Origin: Cystobacter fuscus | GTDB lineage: Bacteria > Myxococcota > Myxococcia > Myxococcales > Myxococcaceae | Assembly: GCF_002305875.1 (NCBI RefSeq) | Contig: NZ_CP022098.1 | Location: 10,912,001 to 10,976,000 of the forward strand | Length of the DNA stretch: 64,000 nucleotides | Direction: 5' to 3' | Part shown: positions 36,179 through 46,998 of the stretch, piece after piece | Position numbering within the stretch: position 1 is the stretch's first letter | Layout: the number at the start of each line of letters is the position of its first letter | Made by a program: the position numbers and the translations under genes | Notes under the pieces: generated by a model | What the model was told of the DNA's origin: nothing | Seen by the model: only the letters and a program-made list of their open reading frames with translations | The model's database searches: none

Positions 36179-39100
36179 ATGTCGGAGGGCTACGAACAGG
36201 TGGGACCCTCACGGGAAGGCGTGCACGCGGGCCGCAGGCTGGGTAACCGCTTCGAATTGACCCAGCGCATCAAGCAGGGCCGAGGCATCGTCACGTGGCT
36301 GGGGACCGACCTGCATACCGGCGCCCGGCTCGTCATCAAGACGACCGCCACCCACTCCCTCGTGCCCACCGCCCGTCAGCGTCTGGAGCACGAGGCTCGG
36401 GTCCTCGGCTCGCTGAACAACCCCCACCTGGTGCCGCTGCTGCACTTCGGCACCGGCGGGGAGCTGCTCTTCCTCGTGACGCCCTTCGTGCCCGGCCGGT
36501 CGCTCCAGGAGCGGCTGACCAGCGGCACGCTGTCCGTCTCCGAGGCACTCACGCTGGGCCAGGGCGTGCTGTCCGCGCTCGCCGAGGCCCACGCCCAGGG
36601 CGTCATCCACCGGGACGTCAAACCCTCCAACATCATCGTCGACGGCATCCCCAACGTCACCCACGTCACCCTGGTGGACTTCGGGCTGGCGCGCAGCGAG
36701 CGCCTGGACCCGTCCCTGCGCGACCTGCCGGTGGGCACCGCGCGCTACCTCTCGCCCGAACAGGCGGGACTGCTCAACCGCCCGGTGGAGACCACCTCGG
36801 ACCTGTACGCGCTGGGCGCCGTCCTCTTCGAGGCGCTCGCGGGCCACCCGGCGTTCGACGGCACCTCGGTGGGCGAGGTGTTGCGTCAACACCTCACCTC
36901 GCGCCCGCGCCTGCGCGCCACCGGTGTCGAGGTCCCCCGCGCCCTGGAGGAAGTCGTCGCCCGGCTGCTGCAGACCGACCCCCAGGATCGCTACCAGTCC
37001 GCCGAGTCCGCGCGCGAGGACCTGCACGCCATCGAGGTGGCCCTGGCCCGGGGCGATCAGGATCCAGAGCTGGTGACGGGCGCGCACGACACGCGCCACA
37101 GCCTCACCGAGCCGTCCTTCGTGGGCCGCCACGAGGAGCTGGCGCAGATGGAGCGCGAGCTGGAGCGCGCGCGCTCGGAACCCGGACGCCTGGTGGTGGT
37201 GGAGGCCGAGAGCGGCGGAGGCAAGAGCCGGCTCCTGGAGGAGTTCGCCTCGCGTGCCCCGCGCCACCGCGCCTCGCTGCTCAAGGGACAGGCCGTGGCC
37301 CAGGCCGCGCAACGCCCCTTCCAGCTCTTCACCGACGTGGCCGCGGGCATCACCCAGACGGCCCTGGAGCGGCCCGAGCTGGGCGAGCGGTTGCGCGAGC
37401 GGCTCAAGGAGCAGGCGGTGGCGGTGTGCACGGTGCTGCCGCAGCTCACCCCCATCCTCCGCCCGGAGCAGCAGAACCTCGGACCCGAGTCACTCGGCGC
37501 CAGCCGCGGCATCGCCGCCCTCTCGGCCCTGCTCGGAGCACTCGGCAGCGAGGCCGAGCCCGCCATGGTGCTGCTCGACGACTGCCAGTGGGCCGATGAG
37601 CCGACGCTCAAGGCCCTGGAGGGCTTCCAGCGAGGACCGCTCCGGGACGGGCCGGGCCATGTGCTGCTCGTCATCGCCTTTCGCAGCGAGGAGGTGGGCG
37701 CCGACCATCCGCTGCGGCGGCTGCGCCCGGACGCGCACCTGCGGCTGGCGGCCTTCGGCCCCGAGGAAATCACCCGCCTCCTCGAGTCCATGGCGGGCCC
37801 CCTGCCCCGCGAGGCCATGGAGCTGGTGGTGCGCCTGTCCGAGGGCAATCCCTTCATGGCCTCGGCGGTGATGCACGGGCTGGTGGAGGACGGGGCGCTG
37901 GTGCCCGGCGAGCGCGGCTGGAAGGTACAGCCGGCGGCCATGGCGCACGTGCGCTCCTCGCGGCAGGCCGCGTCCTTCCTCGTGCGCCGGCTCAAGCTCC
38001 TGCCCGCCGAGTCCCTGCACCTGCTGTCCGTGGGCGCGGTGCTGGGCAAGAGCTTCGCGCTGGAGCAGGTCGCCGCGCTCTCGGGCACCCCGCAGGAGCA
38101 GGTGGTGGCGGCGCTCGTGGAGCCCCAGCACCGCCACATGCTGTGGGCGGGACAGGAGGGCCACTACACCTTCGTCCACGACAAGCTGCGCGAGGCGCTG
38201 CTGGGCATGCTCAAGCCGGACGAGCGCCGGGAGCTGCACCGCCTGGCGGCGCGCACCTTCGCCGCCCGCGACAAGGCGGACTCCTTCGAGCTGGCCTACC
38301 ACTTCGACGCCGCGGGCGAGCACGCCCTGGCGCTCCCCCACGCCATCGTGGCCGCGGAGCGCGCCCGCACCCAGTTCGCCCTGGGCACCGCGGAGCTCAA
38401 CTACCGCATCGCCGAGCGCGGCGCGGCCCAGGCCGATGCGAGCACCCGCTTCCGCATCGCCACCGGCCTCGGCGACGTGCTCATGCTGCGCGGCCGCTAC
38501 GACGACGCCCAGCCCCAGTTCGAGCTCGCCCAGAAGCTGGCCCACAACCCCCTGGAGCAGGCGCGCATCTCCTCCAAGCTCGGGGAGCTCGAGTTCAAGC
38601 GCGGCAACATGGAGGAGAGCAACGCCGCCAACGAGCAGGGACTCGCCCTGTTGCGGCGCTGGGTGCCCGGCCATGACATCACCTATGGCCTGCGCGCCGC
38701 CTGGGAGCTGCTCATCCAGGCGGGCCATACGCTGATGCCCCAGCGGCTCGCGCGCCGCTCGCTGGAGCACGCCGAGGAGGATCTCCTCGCCGTGCACTTC
38801 TACAACCGGCTGACGTATGGCTATTGGTACAAGCGCGGCCCGGTGCCCACCTTCTGGGCCCACCTGCGCGAGGTGAACACCGCCGAGCGCTATCCACCCA
38901 CGCCCGAGCTGGCCCAGGCCTACTCCACGCACTCGCCGGTGATGACCCAGGTGCCCTGGTTCTCCCGGGCCATCGCCTACCTGGAGAAGTCGCTGGCCAT
39001 GCGCCGGCAGTGGGGCGACACGTGGGGCCAGGGCCAGACGCTGCACTTCTACTCGCTCGCGCTCTACGTCTCCGGCCGCTTCGAGGAGAGCATCGAGAAG

Positions 39101-41173
39101 GCGCGCGAGGGGATGCGACTGCTCGCGCGCACCGGGGACAAGTGGGAGATGCACAACGCCCACTACCACCTGGCCATGTCGCTCTACCGCCTGGGCCGGC
39201 TGCGCGAGGCCGAGGAGTCCAGCCAGCAACTGCACGCCTCCGCGCTCGCCATCGGCGACCGGTACGCCGTGCGACTGAGCCTGGAAGCCTGGGGCAAGGC
39301 CGCCGTGGGCCGCATCTCCAAGGGCCTGCTGGACGAGGCGCTGGCCGACCCGGGGCTCGACACGCAGACGCACACGGGGCTGCTCCAGGTGGAGGCCCTG
39401 CGGCGCATGCGCGAGGAGGACCTGGAGGGCGCGGTGGCCACGCTGGAGGAGGCCCACCGCATGGTGGAGAAGGCGAAGCTGCGCAACGAGTACGTGACGC
39501 CCGTGGGCCCCTGGTTCATCACCGCGCTGCGCCTGCTGGCCTCGCGGGTGTCACCGCTCTCGCCCCACCGTCGCGCGGCGCTGCTCAAGCGGGCGTGGCT
39601 GGTGGAGAAGCGCTCCCGCCCCTCGGCGGAGGCCTTCCGCAACAACCTCGCCCACCTGCTGCGCGAGCGCGGCCTGCTGCATGCCATGGAGGGACACCCC
39701 CGCCGTGCCCGCAAGTGGCTCGATGAGAGCCTGCGCGTGGCCGGATCCCTGAAGATGCGCCACGAGGCCGCCCAGACGCGGCTCGCGCGCGGCCAGGTGG
39801 GCCAGGAGCTCGGCTGGCCCGGGGCGGCGGAGGACCTGGAGACGGCCCGGCGCGAGCTGCGGGAGATGGAGCAGGGGCTGGGCACCACCGGGCATTCCGC
39901 GCCCGACAAGGGGCCGGAGCGCCTGGAGACGTTGTCGCTCGTGGACCGCTTCCCGCGCGTGCTCGAGGCGGGGCGGCGCATCGCCTCCGCGCTCACGGGC
40001 GAGGCGGTGTTCGACGCCGTGCGCCAGTCCATGCAGGAGCTGTTGCGCGCCGAGCACTGCGTGGTGTTCGAGCCGCGGACGCTCCTGCCCGAGGAGGAGC
40101 TGGCCGCCGCGGGCGTGGCGCGCACGGCCCTGCACCGCACGATGGAGACGGGACGCCCGGCCATCATGGGCCAGGGCATGCCCGGCGGGGTGAGCGAGAG
40201 CATGGAGATGCTCGGGGTGCGCTCGCTCTTGTGCGCGCCCATCCAGGTGCGTGGCAAGACGGTGGCGTGTGTGTGCGCGAGCCACCGACAGGTGGGCGAG
40301 CTGTTCGGCGAGGACGAGGAGCGGCTGGCCTCCTTCGTCTGCATCCTGGCGGGCACCGCCCTGGAGAACGCCGAGGGCTTCGAGCGCATGGCGGCGCTGA
40401 GCGAGGAGCAGGGCCGGCTCTACCGCGAGGAGCAGGAGGCGGTGCGGCGCCGGGACGACTTCCTCTCCATCGCCGCGCACGAGCTCAAGACGCCCCTCAC
40501 CTCGCTCCAGCTCCACCTGCAGGGGTTGATGTCGCAGCTGCGCCCGGGCGCCCGCTCCATGTCCCCCGAGCGGCTGGCCACCAAGCTCGAGTCGGCCAAC
40601 CTCCAGACGCAGCGCATGGGCAAGCTGGTGAACGAGCTGCTGGACATCTCGCGCATCGCCCAGGGCAACCTGCTCGGGGACCTGGAGTCGGTGGACCTGG
40701 TGAAGGTGGTGCACAACGTGGTGGAGCGCACGCGTGATGGCCTGGCGCGCGCCGAGTGCGAGCTGCGGCTGCACCTGGCCTCCGAGGTGGTGGGCCATTG
40801 GGACGCCATGCGCCTGGAGCAGGTGGTGCTCAACCTGCTCACCAACGCGATGAAGTACGGCGCGGGGCGGCCCATCGACATCACCGTGGAGGGGGACACC
40901 ACCCACGCGCGGCTCGTGGTGCGCGACCAGGGCATCGGCATCGCCCCGGAGGACACCGAGCGCATCTTCGAGCGCTTCGAGCGCGCGGTGTCCGTGCGCC
41001 ACTATGGCGGCTTCGGCATCGGCCTGTGGATCGTCCGGGAAATCATCCAGGCACTCGGCGGCCGCGTCGAGGTGCGCAGCGCGCCCGGGCAGGGCGCCAC
41101 CTTCACCGTGCTGCTGCCGCTCGAGGGCCCGAAGCCCCGCGCCCTCAATGGCGCTCCAGCTCCAGATAGATGA
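36179..41173 (+). CDS. Giant fused sensor: Ser/Thr kinase - AAA ATPase - TPR - GAF - histidine kinase
   Basis: The product is 1664 aa. An N-terminal Hanks-type kinase (~25-290) has Lys54, HRDVKPSN (~144) and DFG (~167), followed by GTARYLSPEQ. An AAA/PknK-type ATPase (~310-600) follows, with Walker A ESGGGKS (~343) and Walker B VLLDDCQWAD (~464). About 600 residues of TPR helices, a GAF domain (~1260-1400), a His box AAHELKTPLTS (~1432) and an ATPase domain with N box NLLTNAMKYG and G boxes DQGIGI/GGFGIGL complete it. All catalytic motifs of both kinases are present. It has no membrane helix. It overlaps the convergent methyltransferase by 29 bp. Confidence 0.92.
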   Translation: MSEGYEQVGPSREGVHAGRRLGNRFELTQRIKQGRGIVTWLGTDLHTGARLVIKTTATHSLVPTARQRLEHEARVLGSLNNPHLVPLLHFGTGGELLFLVTPFVPGRSLQERLTSGTLSVSEALTLGQGVLSALAEAHAQGVIHRDVKPSNIIVDGIPNVTHVTLVDFGLARSERLDPSLRDLPVGTARYLSPEQAGLLNRPVETTSDLYALGAVLFEALAGHPAFDGTSVGEVLRQHLTSRPRLRATGVEVPRALEEVVARLLQTDPQDRYQSAESAREDLHAIEVALARGDQDPELVTGAHDTRHSLTEPSFVGRHEELAQMERELERARSEPGRLVVVEAESGGGKSRLLEEFASRAPRHRASLLKGQAVAQAAQRPFQLFTDVAAGITQTALERPELGERLRERLKEQAVAVCTVLPQLTPILRPEQQNLGPESLGASRGIAALSALLGALGSEAEPAMVLLDDCQWADEPTLKALEGFQRGPLRDGPGHVLLVIAFRSEEVGADHPLRRLRPDAHLRLAAFGPEEITRLLESMAGPLPREAMELVVRLSEGNPFMASAVMHGLVEDGALVPGERGWKVQPAAMAHVRSSRQAASFLVRRLKLLPAESLHLLSVGAVLGKSFALEQVAALSGTPQEQVVAALVEPQHRHMLWAGQEGHYTFVHDKLREALLGMLKPDERRELHRLAARTFAARDKADSFELAYHFDAAGEHALALPHAIVAAERARTQFALGTAELNYRIAERGAAQADASTRFRIATGLGDVLMLRGRYDDAQPQFELAQKLAHNPLEQARISSKLGELEFKRGNMEESNAANEQGLALLRRWVPGHDITYGLRAAWELLIQAGHTLMPQRLARRSLEHAEEDLLAVHFYNRLTYGYWYKRGPVPTFWAHLREVNTAERYPPTPELAQAYSTHSPVMTQVPWFSRAIAYLEKSLAMRRQWGDTWGQGQTLHFYSLALYVSGRFEESIEKAREGMRLLARTGDKWEMHNAHYHLAMSLYRLGRLREAEESSQQLHASALAIGDRYAVRLSLEAWGKAAVGRISKGLLDEALADPGLDTQTHTGLLQVEALRRMREEDLEGAVATLEEAHRMVEKAKLRNEYVTPVGPWFITALRLLASRVSPLSPHRRAALLKRAWLVEKRSRPSAEAFRNNLAHLLRERGLLHAMEGHPRRARKWLDESLRVAGSLKMRHEAAQTRLARGQVGQELGWPGAAEDLETARRELREMEQGLGTTGHSAPDKGPERLETLSLVDRFPRVLEAGRRIASALTGEAVFDAVRQSMQELLRAEHCVVFEPRTLLPEEELAAAGVARTALHRTMETGRPAIMGQGMPGGVSESMEMLGVRSLLCAPIQVRGKTVACVCASHRQVGELFGEDEERLASFVCILAGTALENAEGFERMAALSEEQGRLYREEQEAVRRRDDFLSIAAHELKTPLTSLQLHLQGLMSQLRPGARSMSPERLATKLESANLQTQRMGKLVNELLDISRIAQGNLLGDLESVDLVKVVHNVVERTRDGLARAECELRLHLASEVVGHWDAMRLEQVVLNLLTNAMKYGAGRPIDITVEGDTTHARLVVRDQGIGIAPEDTERIFERFERAVSVRHYGGFGIGLWIVREIIQALGGRVEVRSAPGQGATFTVLLPLEGPKPRALNGAPAPDR

Positions 41174-42164
41174 CGTGGCCCACGCTGTCGCGGAACAGGT
41201 TGATGCGCGAGACCTGCGCGGGCTCGATCTCCGCCGCCAGGTCGCGCATCTGCTCCTCGTCCCGGTAGACGAGCCACCAGTCCATGAAGGCCTCCAGGTA
41301 GCCCGCGTCGGGGGTGCTCAGGGCGAAGTTGGCGATCACCAGCCGGCCCCCCGGACGCAACATCTCGAAGAGCCGCCGGGTGAGGCGCTGGGCCACGTTC
41401 TGCGACAGGTAGTCGTACAGGCCCGCCGAGTAGATGAGATCCTGCGGCTCGAAGACGCTGCGGCCCAGGATGATGGAGCGCACGTTGTCACAGACGGGAC
41501 GCACGAGGCCCCCCGGGTGCTGGCGCGCCACCTCTTCCAGGCTCGACGTGTCCTGATCCATCGCGAGGAACTGACCGACACGGCGCTCGGCCACGGCGCG
41601 TGACACCTCGGCCTCGCGCAGGTGTCCACAGGCGATGGAGAGCACCCGGGGCTGGTGCACCCGCTCGGCGATGGTGTCGATCTCCCGCGCGAGGATCATC
41701 CGCCGCTCCCGCACGCACTGCGGCCCTGTCTGTTGATACAGGAAGCGGTAGATGGACTGACCGATGGGCGGCGCCCCGGTCTGGCGCTGGGAGTAGACGT
41801 AGTCGATGAGGTCCGCGTCTCCCGCGTAGCCTCTCGGGCGCTCGTAGCTGTGGCGCGAGTAGGGACACAGGTGCAACAGCCCGCGCAGCGGGTGGGCACG
41901 CGTGGACTCGAGACAGAACACGTGCCACTCCTCCCGGTCGCACTTGCGGCGCAACAGGTGGAGCCCCTGGTACAGGGCAAACATGTTGGCCTCGACATCG
42001 CCCCGTTGAAGCCGCGTGACGATGTCGTGCAACCACACGTCCGCCTGTAGGAAGGCATCACTTCGCTCGACCCACTCCATCACGGGCGCGGCCAATTCAT
42101 TTCGGTGGGACCAGGACTCACCATGACCGATGGCGTGTTTGAAGGGGAGGGAGGGATCGTCCAT
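41145..42164 (-). CDS. Class I SAM-dependent methyltransferase, PhcB-like
   Basis: The product is 339 aa from the ATG at 42164 (another ATG lies three codons up). The SAM site is VLSIACGHLREAE. Surrounding marks RPRGYAGDADLIDYVY, IYSAGLYDYL and AFMDWWLVYRDEEQM are those of the family that includes Ralstonia PhcB, which makes 3-hydroxy-fatty-acid methyl ester signals. The N-terminal ~130 residues are a helical domain typical of that family. It is probably co-transcribed with the upstream acyl carrier protein (89-bp gap). The substrate is inferred, not shown. Confidence 0.75.
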   Translation of the reverse strand: MDDPSLPFKHAIGHGESWSHRNELAAPVMEWVERSDAFLQADVWLHDIVTRLQRGDVEANMFALYQGLHLLRRKCDREEWHVFCLESTRAHPLRGLLHLCPYSRHSYERPRGYAGDADLIDYVYSQRQTGAPPIGQSIYRFLYQQTGPQCVRERRMILAREIDTIAERVHQPRVLSIACGHLREAEVSRAVAERRVGQFLAMDQDTSSLEEVARQHPGGLVRPVCDNVRSIILGRSVFEPQDLIYSAGLYDYLSQNVAQRLTRRLFEMLRPGGRLVIANFALSTPDAGYLEAFMDWWLVYRDEEQMRDLAAEIEPAQVSRINLFRDSVGHVIYLELERH

Positions 42165-42253
42165 GCCCCGCACAACGGGAAGTCCTCACCGATCCTTTCC
42201 GAAGAATGCACACGTATGCCCTCCGCACGCTCCTCCGCCCGGAGGGCAACGCG

Positions 42254-42559
42254 TCAGCGCGCGAGGGGCTCGCTTCCCTCCCGCGTCTGCGCCCGTGTCT
42301 CGTCCCCGGCCCCGCCCGCCGCGCGCTTCGCCTCGATGAAGGCCGTGATGCGCTCGAGGGTGTCCAGGTTCTCCGGTCCGGAGTCGTCATCACCCACGGT
42401 GATGTCGAACTCACTCTCCATATAAAGGAGCAGCTCGAGCACGTCCGTCGAGTCCAACAGCCCCGAGCTGATGAGCGGTGTGGTGTCGGACAACTCGAGG
42501 TTGTCCCCTCGCAGGAAGGTCGTCCGGATGAACTCACGCAGTTGGTTGGAAATCTCCAT
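42254..42559 (-). CDS. Acyl carrier protein-like protein
   Basis: The product is 101 aa from the ATG at 42559. The phosphopantetheine site is in ISSGLLDSTDVLELLLYME; the usual Asp-Ser-Leu/Met is Asp-Ser-Thr. Helix IV contains DTLERITAFIEAKR, and a disordered Gly/Arg tail follows. It could present an acyl group to the adjacent methyltransferase. It is a discrete ACP, not near a polyketide or fatty-acid synthase in this window. Confidence 0.8.
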   Translation of the reverse strand: MEISNQLREFIRTTFLRGDNLELSDTTPLISSGLLDSTDVLELLLYMESEFDITVGDDDSGPENLDTLERITAFIEAKRAAGGAGDETRAQTREGSEPLAR

Positions 42560-42769
42560 GCTCTTTCGAACGACCAATCCCTCCCCGCTGCATTCCCGGC
42601 CCCATCCACCTCGCCCCCGAGTGCCATGCCACTTCTACCCACAGCCGCTTCCATGGCGGACGAGAGAACGAGTGCCGGGGGAGGGAGGAGAGGAGAGAAA
42701 CCGGCGAGGTTGTCGACCCGGGCCGCACAGCGGGTAGAGTGCGCCGCCACCGGGAGCACCGAGCAACAC

Positions 42770-43147
42770 ATGCCCTTTCAGATCACCGTCCACGAGGCGG
42801 ATCGCATCATCGACGTCGTCTATCCTCCGCAGCCCAGCGCGGAGGACGTGGCGGACTACCTCAAGCGCATCCGCGAGACGATCCTCCGCCTCAACGGGCC
42901 GTGGAGCGCCCTGGTGGACCAGGAGCAGCTCCGGGTGATGTCGCCGGAGATGGTGGACACCATGGCGAGCCTCAACGCCTTCGCGCAGCTCAACGGCATG
43001 AAGCGCTCGGCGCGCGTGGTGAGCGACGCGGCGTCGGGGTTGCAGGCCTGGCGCATGACCAAGCGGGCGCTGTTGACCATTCCCACCCGGACCTTCGAGA
43101 CGCGAGAAGCGGCCCTGGCGTGGCTGCGCCATCCCGACGACGAGTGA
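42770..43147 (+). CDS. STAS/SpoIIAA-like small protein
   Basis: The product is 125 aa. The alpha/beta pattern (FQITVHEADRIIDVVYPP ... WSALVDQEQLRVMSPEMVDTM ... ARVVSDAASGLQAWRMTKRAL ... REAALAWL) fits the SpoIIAA-like/STAS domain proteins common in myxobacteria. No phosphorylatable Ser can be assigned with certainty. It is divergent from the ACP gene across ~210 bp and lies 50 bp upstream of serA on the same strand. Confidence 0.6.
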   Translation: MPFQITVHEADRIIDVVYPPQPSAEDVADYLKRIRETILRLNGPWSALVDQEQLRVMSPEMVDTMASLNAFAQLNGMKRSARVVSDAASGLQAWRMTKRALLTIPTRTFETREAALAWLRHPDDE

Positions 43148-43197
43148 TGGGTGATGTCGCTTGACAGTGTGGTGGGCGGGATCTAACGCGCGGAGCC

Positions 43198-44448
43198 ATG
43201 AGCACGTCTCCATTCCCGTCGCCCTCCACGCCCATCTCCATCGAAGGTCCCCCGAAAGTACTGTTGCTGGAGAACATCCACCCGTCCGCGGAGGAGATGT
43301 TCCGCGCGGAGGGCTTCGAGGTGGAGCGGCTCAAGGTAGCGCTCAAGCCCGAGGAGCTGGAGCAGCGCATCCAGGGCGTGCACGTGCTGGGCATCCGCAG
43401 CAAGACGAACGTGTGGGAGCCGGCGCTCGCCAAGGCTCCGAACCTGCTGGCCGTCGGCGCGTTCTGCATCGGCACCAACCAGGTGGACCTGAAGGCGGCC
43501 AACCGCCACGGCACGCCCGTGTTCAACGCGCCCTTCAGCAACACGCGCAGCGTGGCGGAGCTGGTGATCTCGGAGATCATCATGCTCAGCCGCCAGCTCG
43601 TGGACCGCATCCGCGAGGTGCACGCGGGCCAGTGGCGCAAGGTGGCCACGGGCAGCTACGAGGTGCGCGGCAAGACGCTGGGCATCATCGGCTATGGGCA
43701 CATCGGCTCGCAGCTCGGCGTGCTGGCCGAGTCCATGGGCATGCGCGTCCTCTTCCATGACGTGATGACGAAGCTGCCGCTGGGCAACACGCGCGCCACG
43801 GCCACGCTGGACGAGCTGCTCGCGTCCTCGGACTTCGTGACGCTGCACGTGCCGGCCACGGCCTCCACGGAGAAGATGTTGGGCGAGGCGGAGCTGGCGC
43901 GCATGCGCAAGGGCTCCTTCCTCATCAACGCCAGCCGGGGCACGGTGGTGGACATCGAGGCGCTGGCGCGCACCATCCGCTCGGGCCACATCGCCGGCGC
44001 GGCGGTGGACGTGTACCCCGAGGAGCCGGAGACCAACAGCGACGGCTTCATCACCCCGCTGCAGGGGTTGCCCAACGTCATCCTCACCCCGCACATCGGC
44101 GGATCCACCGAGGAGGCCCAGGCATCCATCGGCAAGGAGGTGGCCACCTCGCTCATCAAGTTCGTCAAGAGCGGCGCCACCACGGGCGCGGTGAACTTCC
44201 CCCAGGTGGAGACGCCGCTGATCCCCAAGACGCACCGCATCCTCAACGTGCACCGCAACACGCCGGGCGTGCTGCGCGACATCAACCGCATCGTCTCGGA
44301 CCTCAACGCCAACATCCACGCGCAGGTGCTCAGCACGGACGCGGACATCGGCTACCTGCTCATGGACCTGGACCAGAACGTGGGCCGCCCGGTGTGCGAG
44401 GCCATCGCGGGCCTCAAGACGGACATCAAGACGCGCATCGTCACCTGA
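43198..44448 (+). CDS. serA: D-3-phosphoglycerate dehydrogenase with ACT domain
   Basis: The product is 416 aa. It has a catalytic domain start KVLLLENIHPSAEEMFRAEG, NAD motif GIIGYGHIGSQLG, NASRGTVVD, catalytic His in TPHIGGSTEEAQ, and a C-terminal ACT domain (HRILNVHRNTPGVLRDINRIVSD) that senses serine. The length and layout match the E. coli SerA type. It makes 3-phosphohydroxypyruvate for serine and can also reduce 2-oxoglutarate to D-2-hydroxyglutarate. It faces a D-2-hydroxyglutarate dehydrogenase-like gene. Confidence 0.93.
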   Translation: MSTSPFPSPSTPISIEGPPKVLLLENIHPSAEEMFRAEGFEVERLKVALKPEELEQRIQGVHVLGIRSKTNVWEPALAKAPNLLAVGAFCIGTNQVDLKAANRHGTPVFNAPFSNTRSVAELVISEIIMLSRQLVDRIREVHAGQWRKVATGSYEVRGKTLGIIGYGHIGSQLGVLAESMGMRVLFHDVMTKLPLGNTRATATLDELLASSDFVTLHVPATASTEKMLGEAELARMRKGSFLINASRGTVVDIEALARTIRSGHIAGAAVDVYPEEPETNSDGFITPLQGLPNVILTPHIGGSTEEAQASIGKEVATSLIKFVKSGATTGAVNFPQVETPLIPKTHRILNVHRNTPGVLRDINRIVSDLNANIHAQVLSTDADIGYLLMDLDQNVGRPVCEAIAGLKTDIKTRIVT

Positions 44449-44456
44449 TGCGCGGG

Positions 44457-44488
44457 ACGGGGGGCGCTCCCAGCGGAGAGCCCCCCGT
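44457..44488. terminator. Strong bidirectional hairpin between serA and the convergent FAD oxidase
   Basis: ACGGGGGGC and GCCCCCCGT form a perfect 9-bp stem around a 14-nt loop that can add a short inner CTC/GAG stem. It sits eight bases after the serA stop and six bases before the convergent stop at 44495. Confidence 0.7.
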
Positions 44489-44494
44489 GCCGGC

Positions 44495-45895
<1,401 letters not shown>

Positions 45896-45958
45896 GAGCC
45901 GAGCACTAGTGCAGCGGGCCCGCCATGGCAAGCCAACGAGCGCGCGAGGAACCGCTGC

Positions 45959-46843
45959 CTAACGGGGCGCTCCCGCGTCCCCCGGCGCGGCGGGCGGGGG
46001 CACGGCGGCACCGGCATCCACTGGCGAGGAGCCGCCCGTCGAGGCCTGCGCGGGCTGCTCCGGGGCCGGGGCGGACACCGCGCCCCCATCGGTGGGCGAC
46101 GCCGGCGCCGTCACGGCCGGGTCCGGGGTGAGCGAAGGCGGCGTGCCCCCCGGGGACGGCGTCGCGGTGGAATCTGGCGTGGGCGCGGACACCGTGGGCT
46201 CGGCGGAGGGGAGAACGGGCGGAGCCGCGATCACGGGAGAAGCGCCAGGAGCGTCGGGGAGAGCGGAAGGGGTGGGCCCGGTCACGGCGGGTGTCTCCCC
46301 GGAAGGGGCGACGACCTCCGACGACTCCACCACCTGCTTGAGGCGGCCGAGTCCCTGCTCGATGCCAGCGCCCAGGCGGGAACGGATGAAGGGCGCGAGG
46401 TAGCGTCGCAGGGGGCTGCGGCCAAGGCTTCCCTCGTCCACCCACGTCACCTGGGTGCCCCCCTCCACGGACGCGAGGGAGATGCGGCCCCGCGCGGAGA
46501 ACCGGCCCCCATCCAGCGACGCTTGATAGGCCACGCCCGTCTTCGGGTCCGCCTCGGAGAGGGAGAGCGTGCCACGGCCCAGGGGACCCCCCTCCCAGGT
46601 CCGCACCGAGCCCGCGCCCAGCTCCGGCCCTCCGAACATCCACTGCCCACCGGGGTAGCGCTCCGTGTTCCAGGGAGTCCACTCCCCCCAGTGCCGAGGC
46701 TGGGCCACCCGGGCGTACACCGCCTCGGGGGGTGCGAGGATGAGCAGCGAGCGCTCGACACGGTACGTCGTCGGCAGCAACAGGCCAATGACGAGCAGGA
46801 GCCCCAGCAGGCTCGCGAAGGCGATGAGGATCTTCTTGGGCAT
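45959..46843 (-). CDS. SRPBCC-family membrane-anchored protein with Pro/Ala/Ser-rich tail
   Basis: The product is 294 aa from the ATG at 46843. A hydrophobic segment at residues 5-25 may be a signal anchor. Residues ~27-170 are a polyketide-cyclase/SRPBCC fold (RSLLILAPPEAVYARVAQPRHWGEWTPWN, then EGGTQVTWVDEGSLG). The last ~115 residues are a low-complexity Pro/Ala/Thr/Ser tail. The ligand is unknown. It is divergent from the outer-membrane protein gene across 155 bp. Confidence 0.75.
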   Translation of the reverse strand: MPKKILIAFASLLGLLLVIGLLLPTTYRVERSLLILAPPEAVYARVAQPRHWGEWTPWNTERYPGGQWMFGGPELGAGSVRTWEGGPLGRGTLSLSEADPKTGVAYQASLDGGRFSARGRISLASVEGGTQVTWVDEGSLGRSPLRRYLAPFIRSRLGAGIEQGLGRLKQVVESSEVVAPSGETPAVTGPTPSALPDAPGASPVIAAPPVLPSAEPTVSAPTPDSTATPSPGGTPPSLTPDPAVTAPASPTDGGAVSAPAPEQPAQASTGGSSPVDAGAAVPPPAAPGDAGAPR

Positions 46844-46998
46844 CGAACGATTCCGGGGAGCGGGTGCACCCGGATGGCGCACCGTAGCAGAACCCACCTC
46901 CCGCCCGAACCCTGTCCACCAGGGCCCCCCGCGAATTCCCGCACGGGCCTTCTCTCCCTCTTCGGGCTCGCGAATAATCCGCTCCCCCTGCTCCGGCG

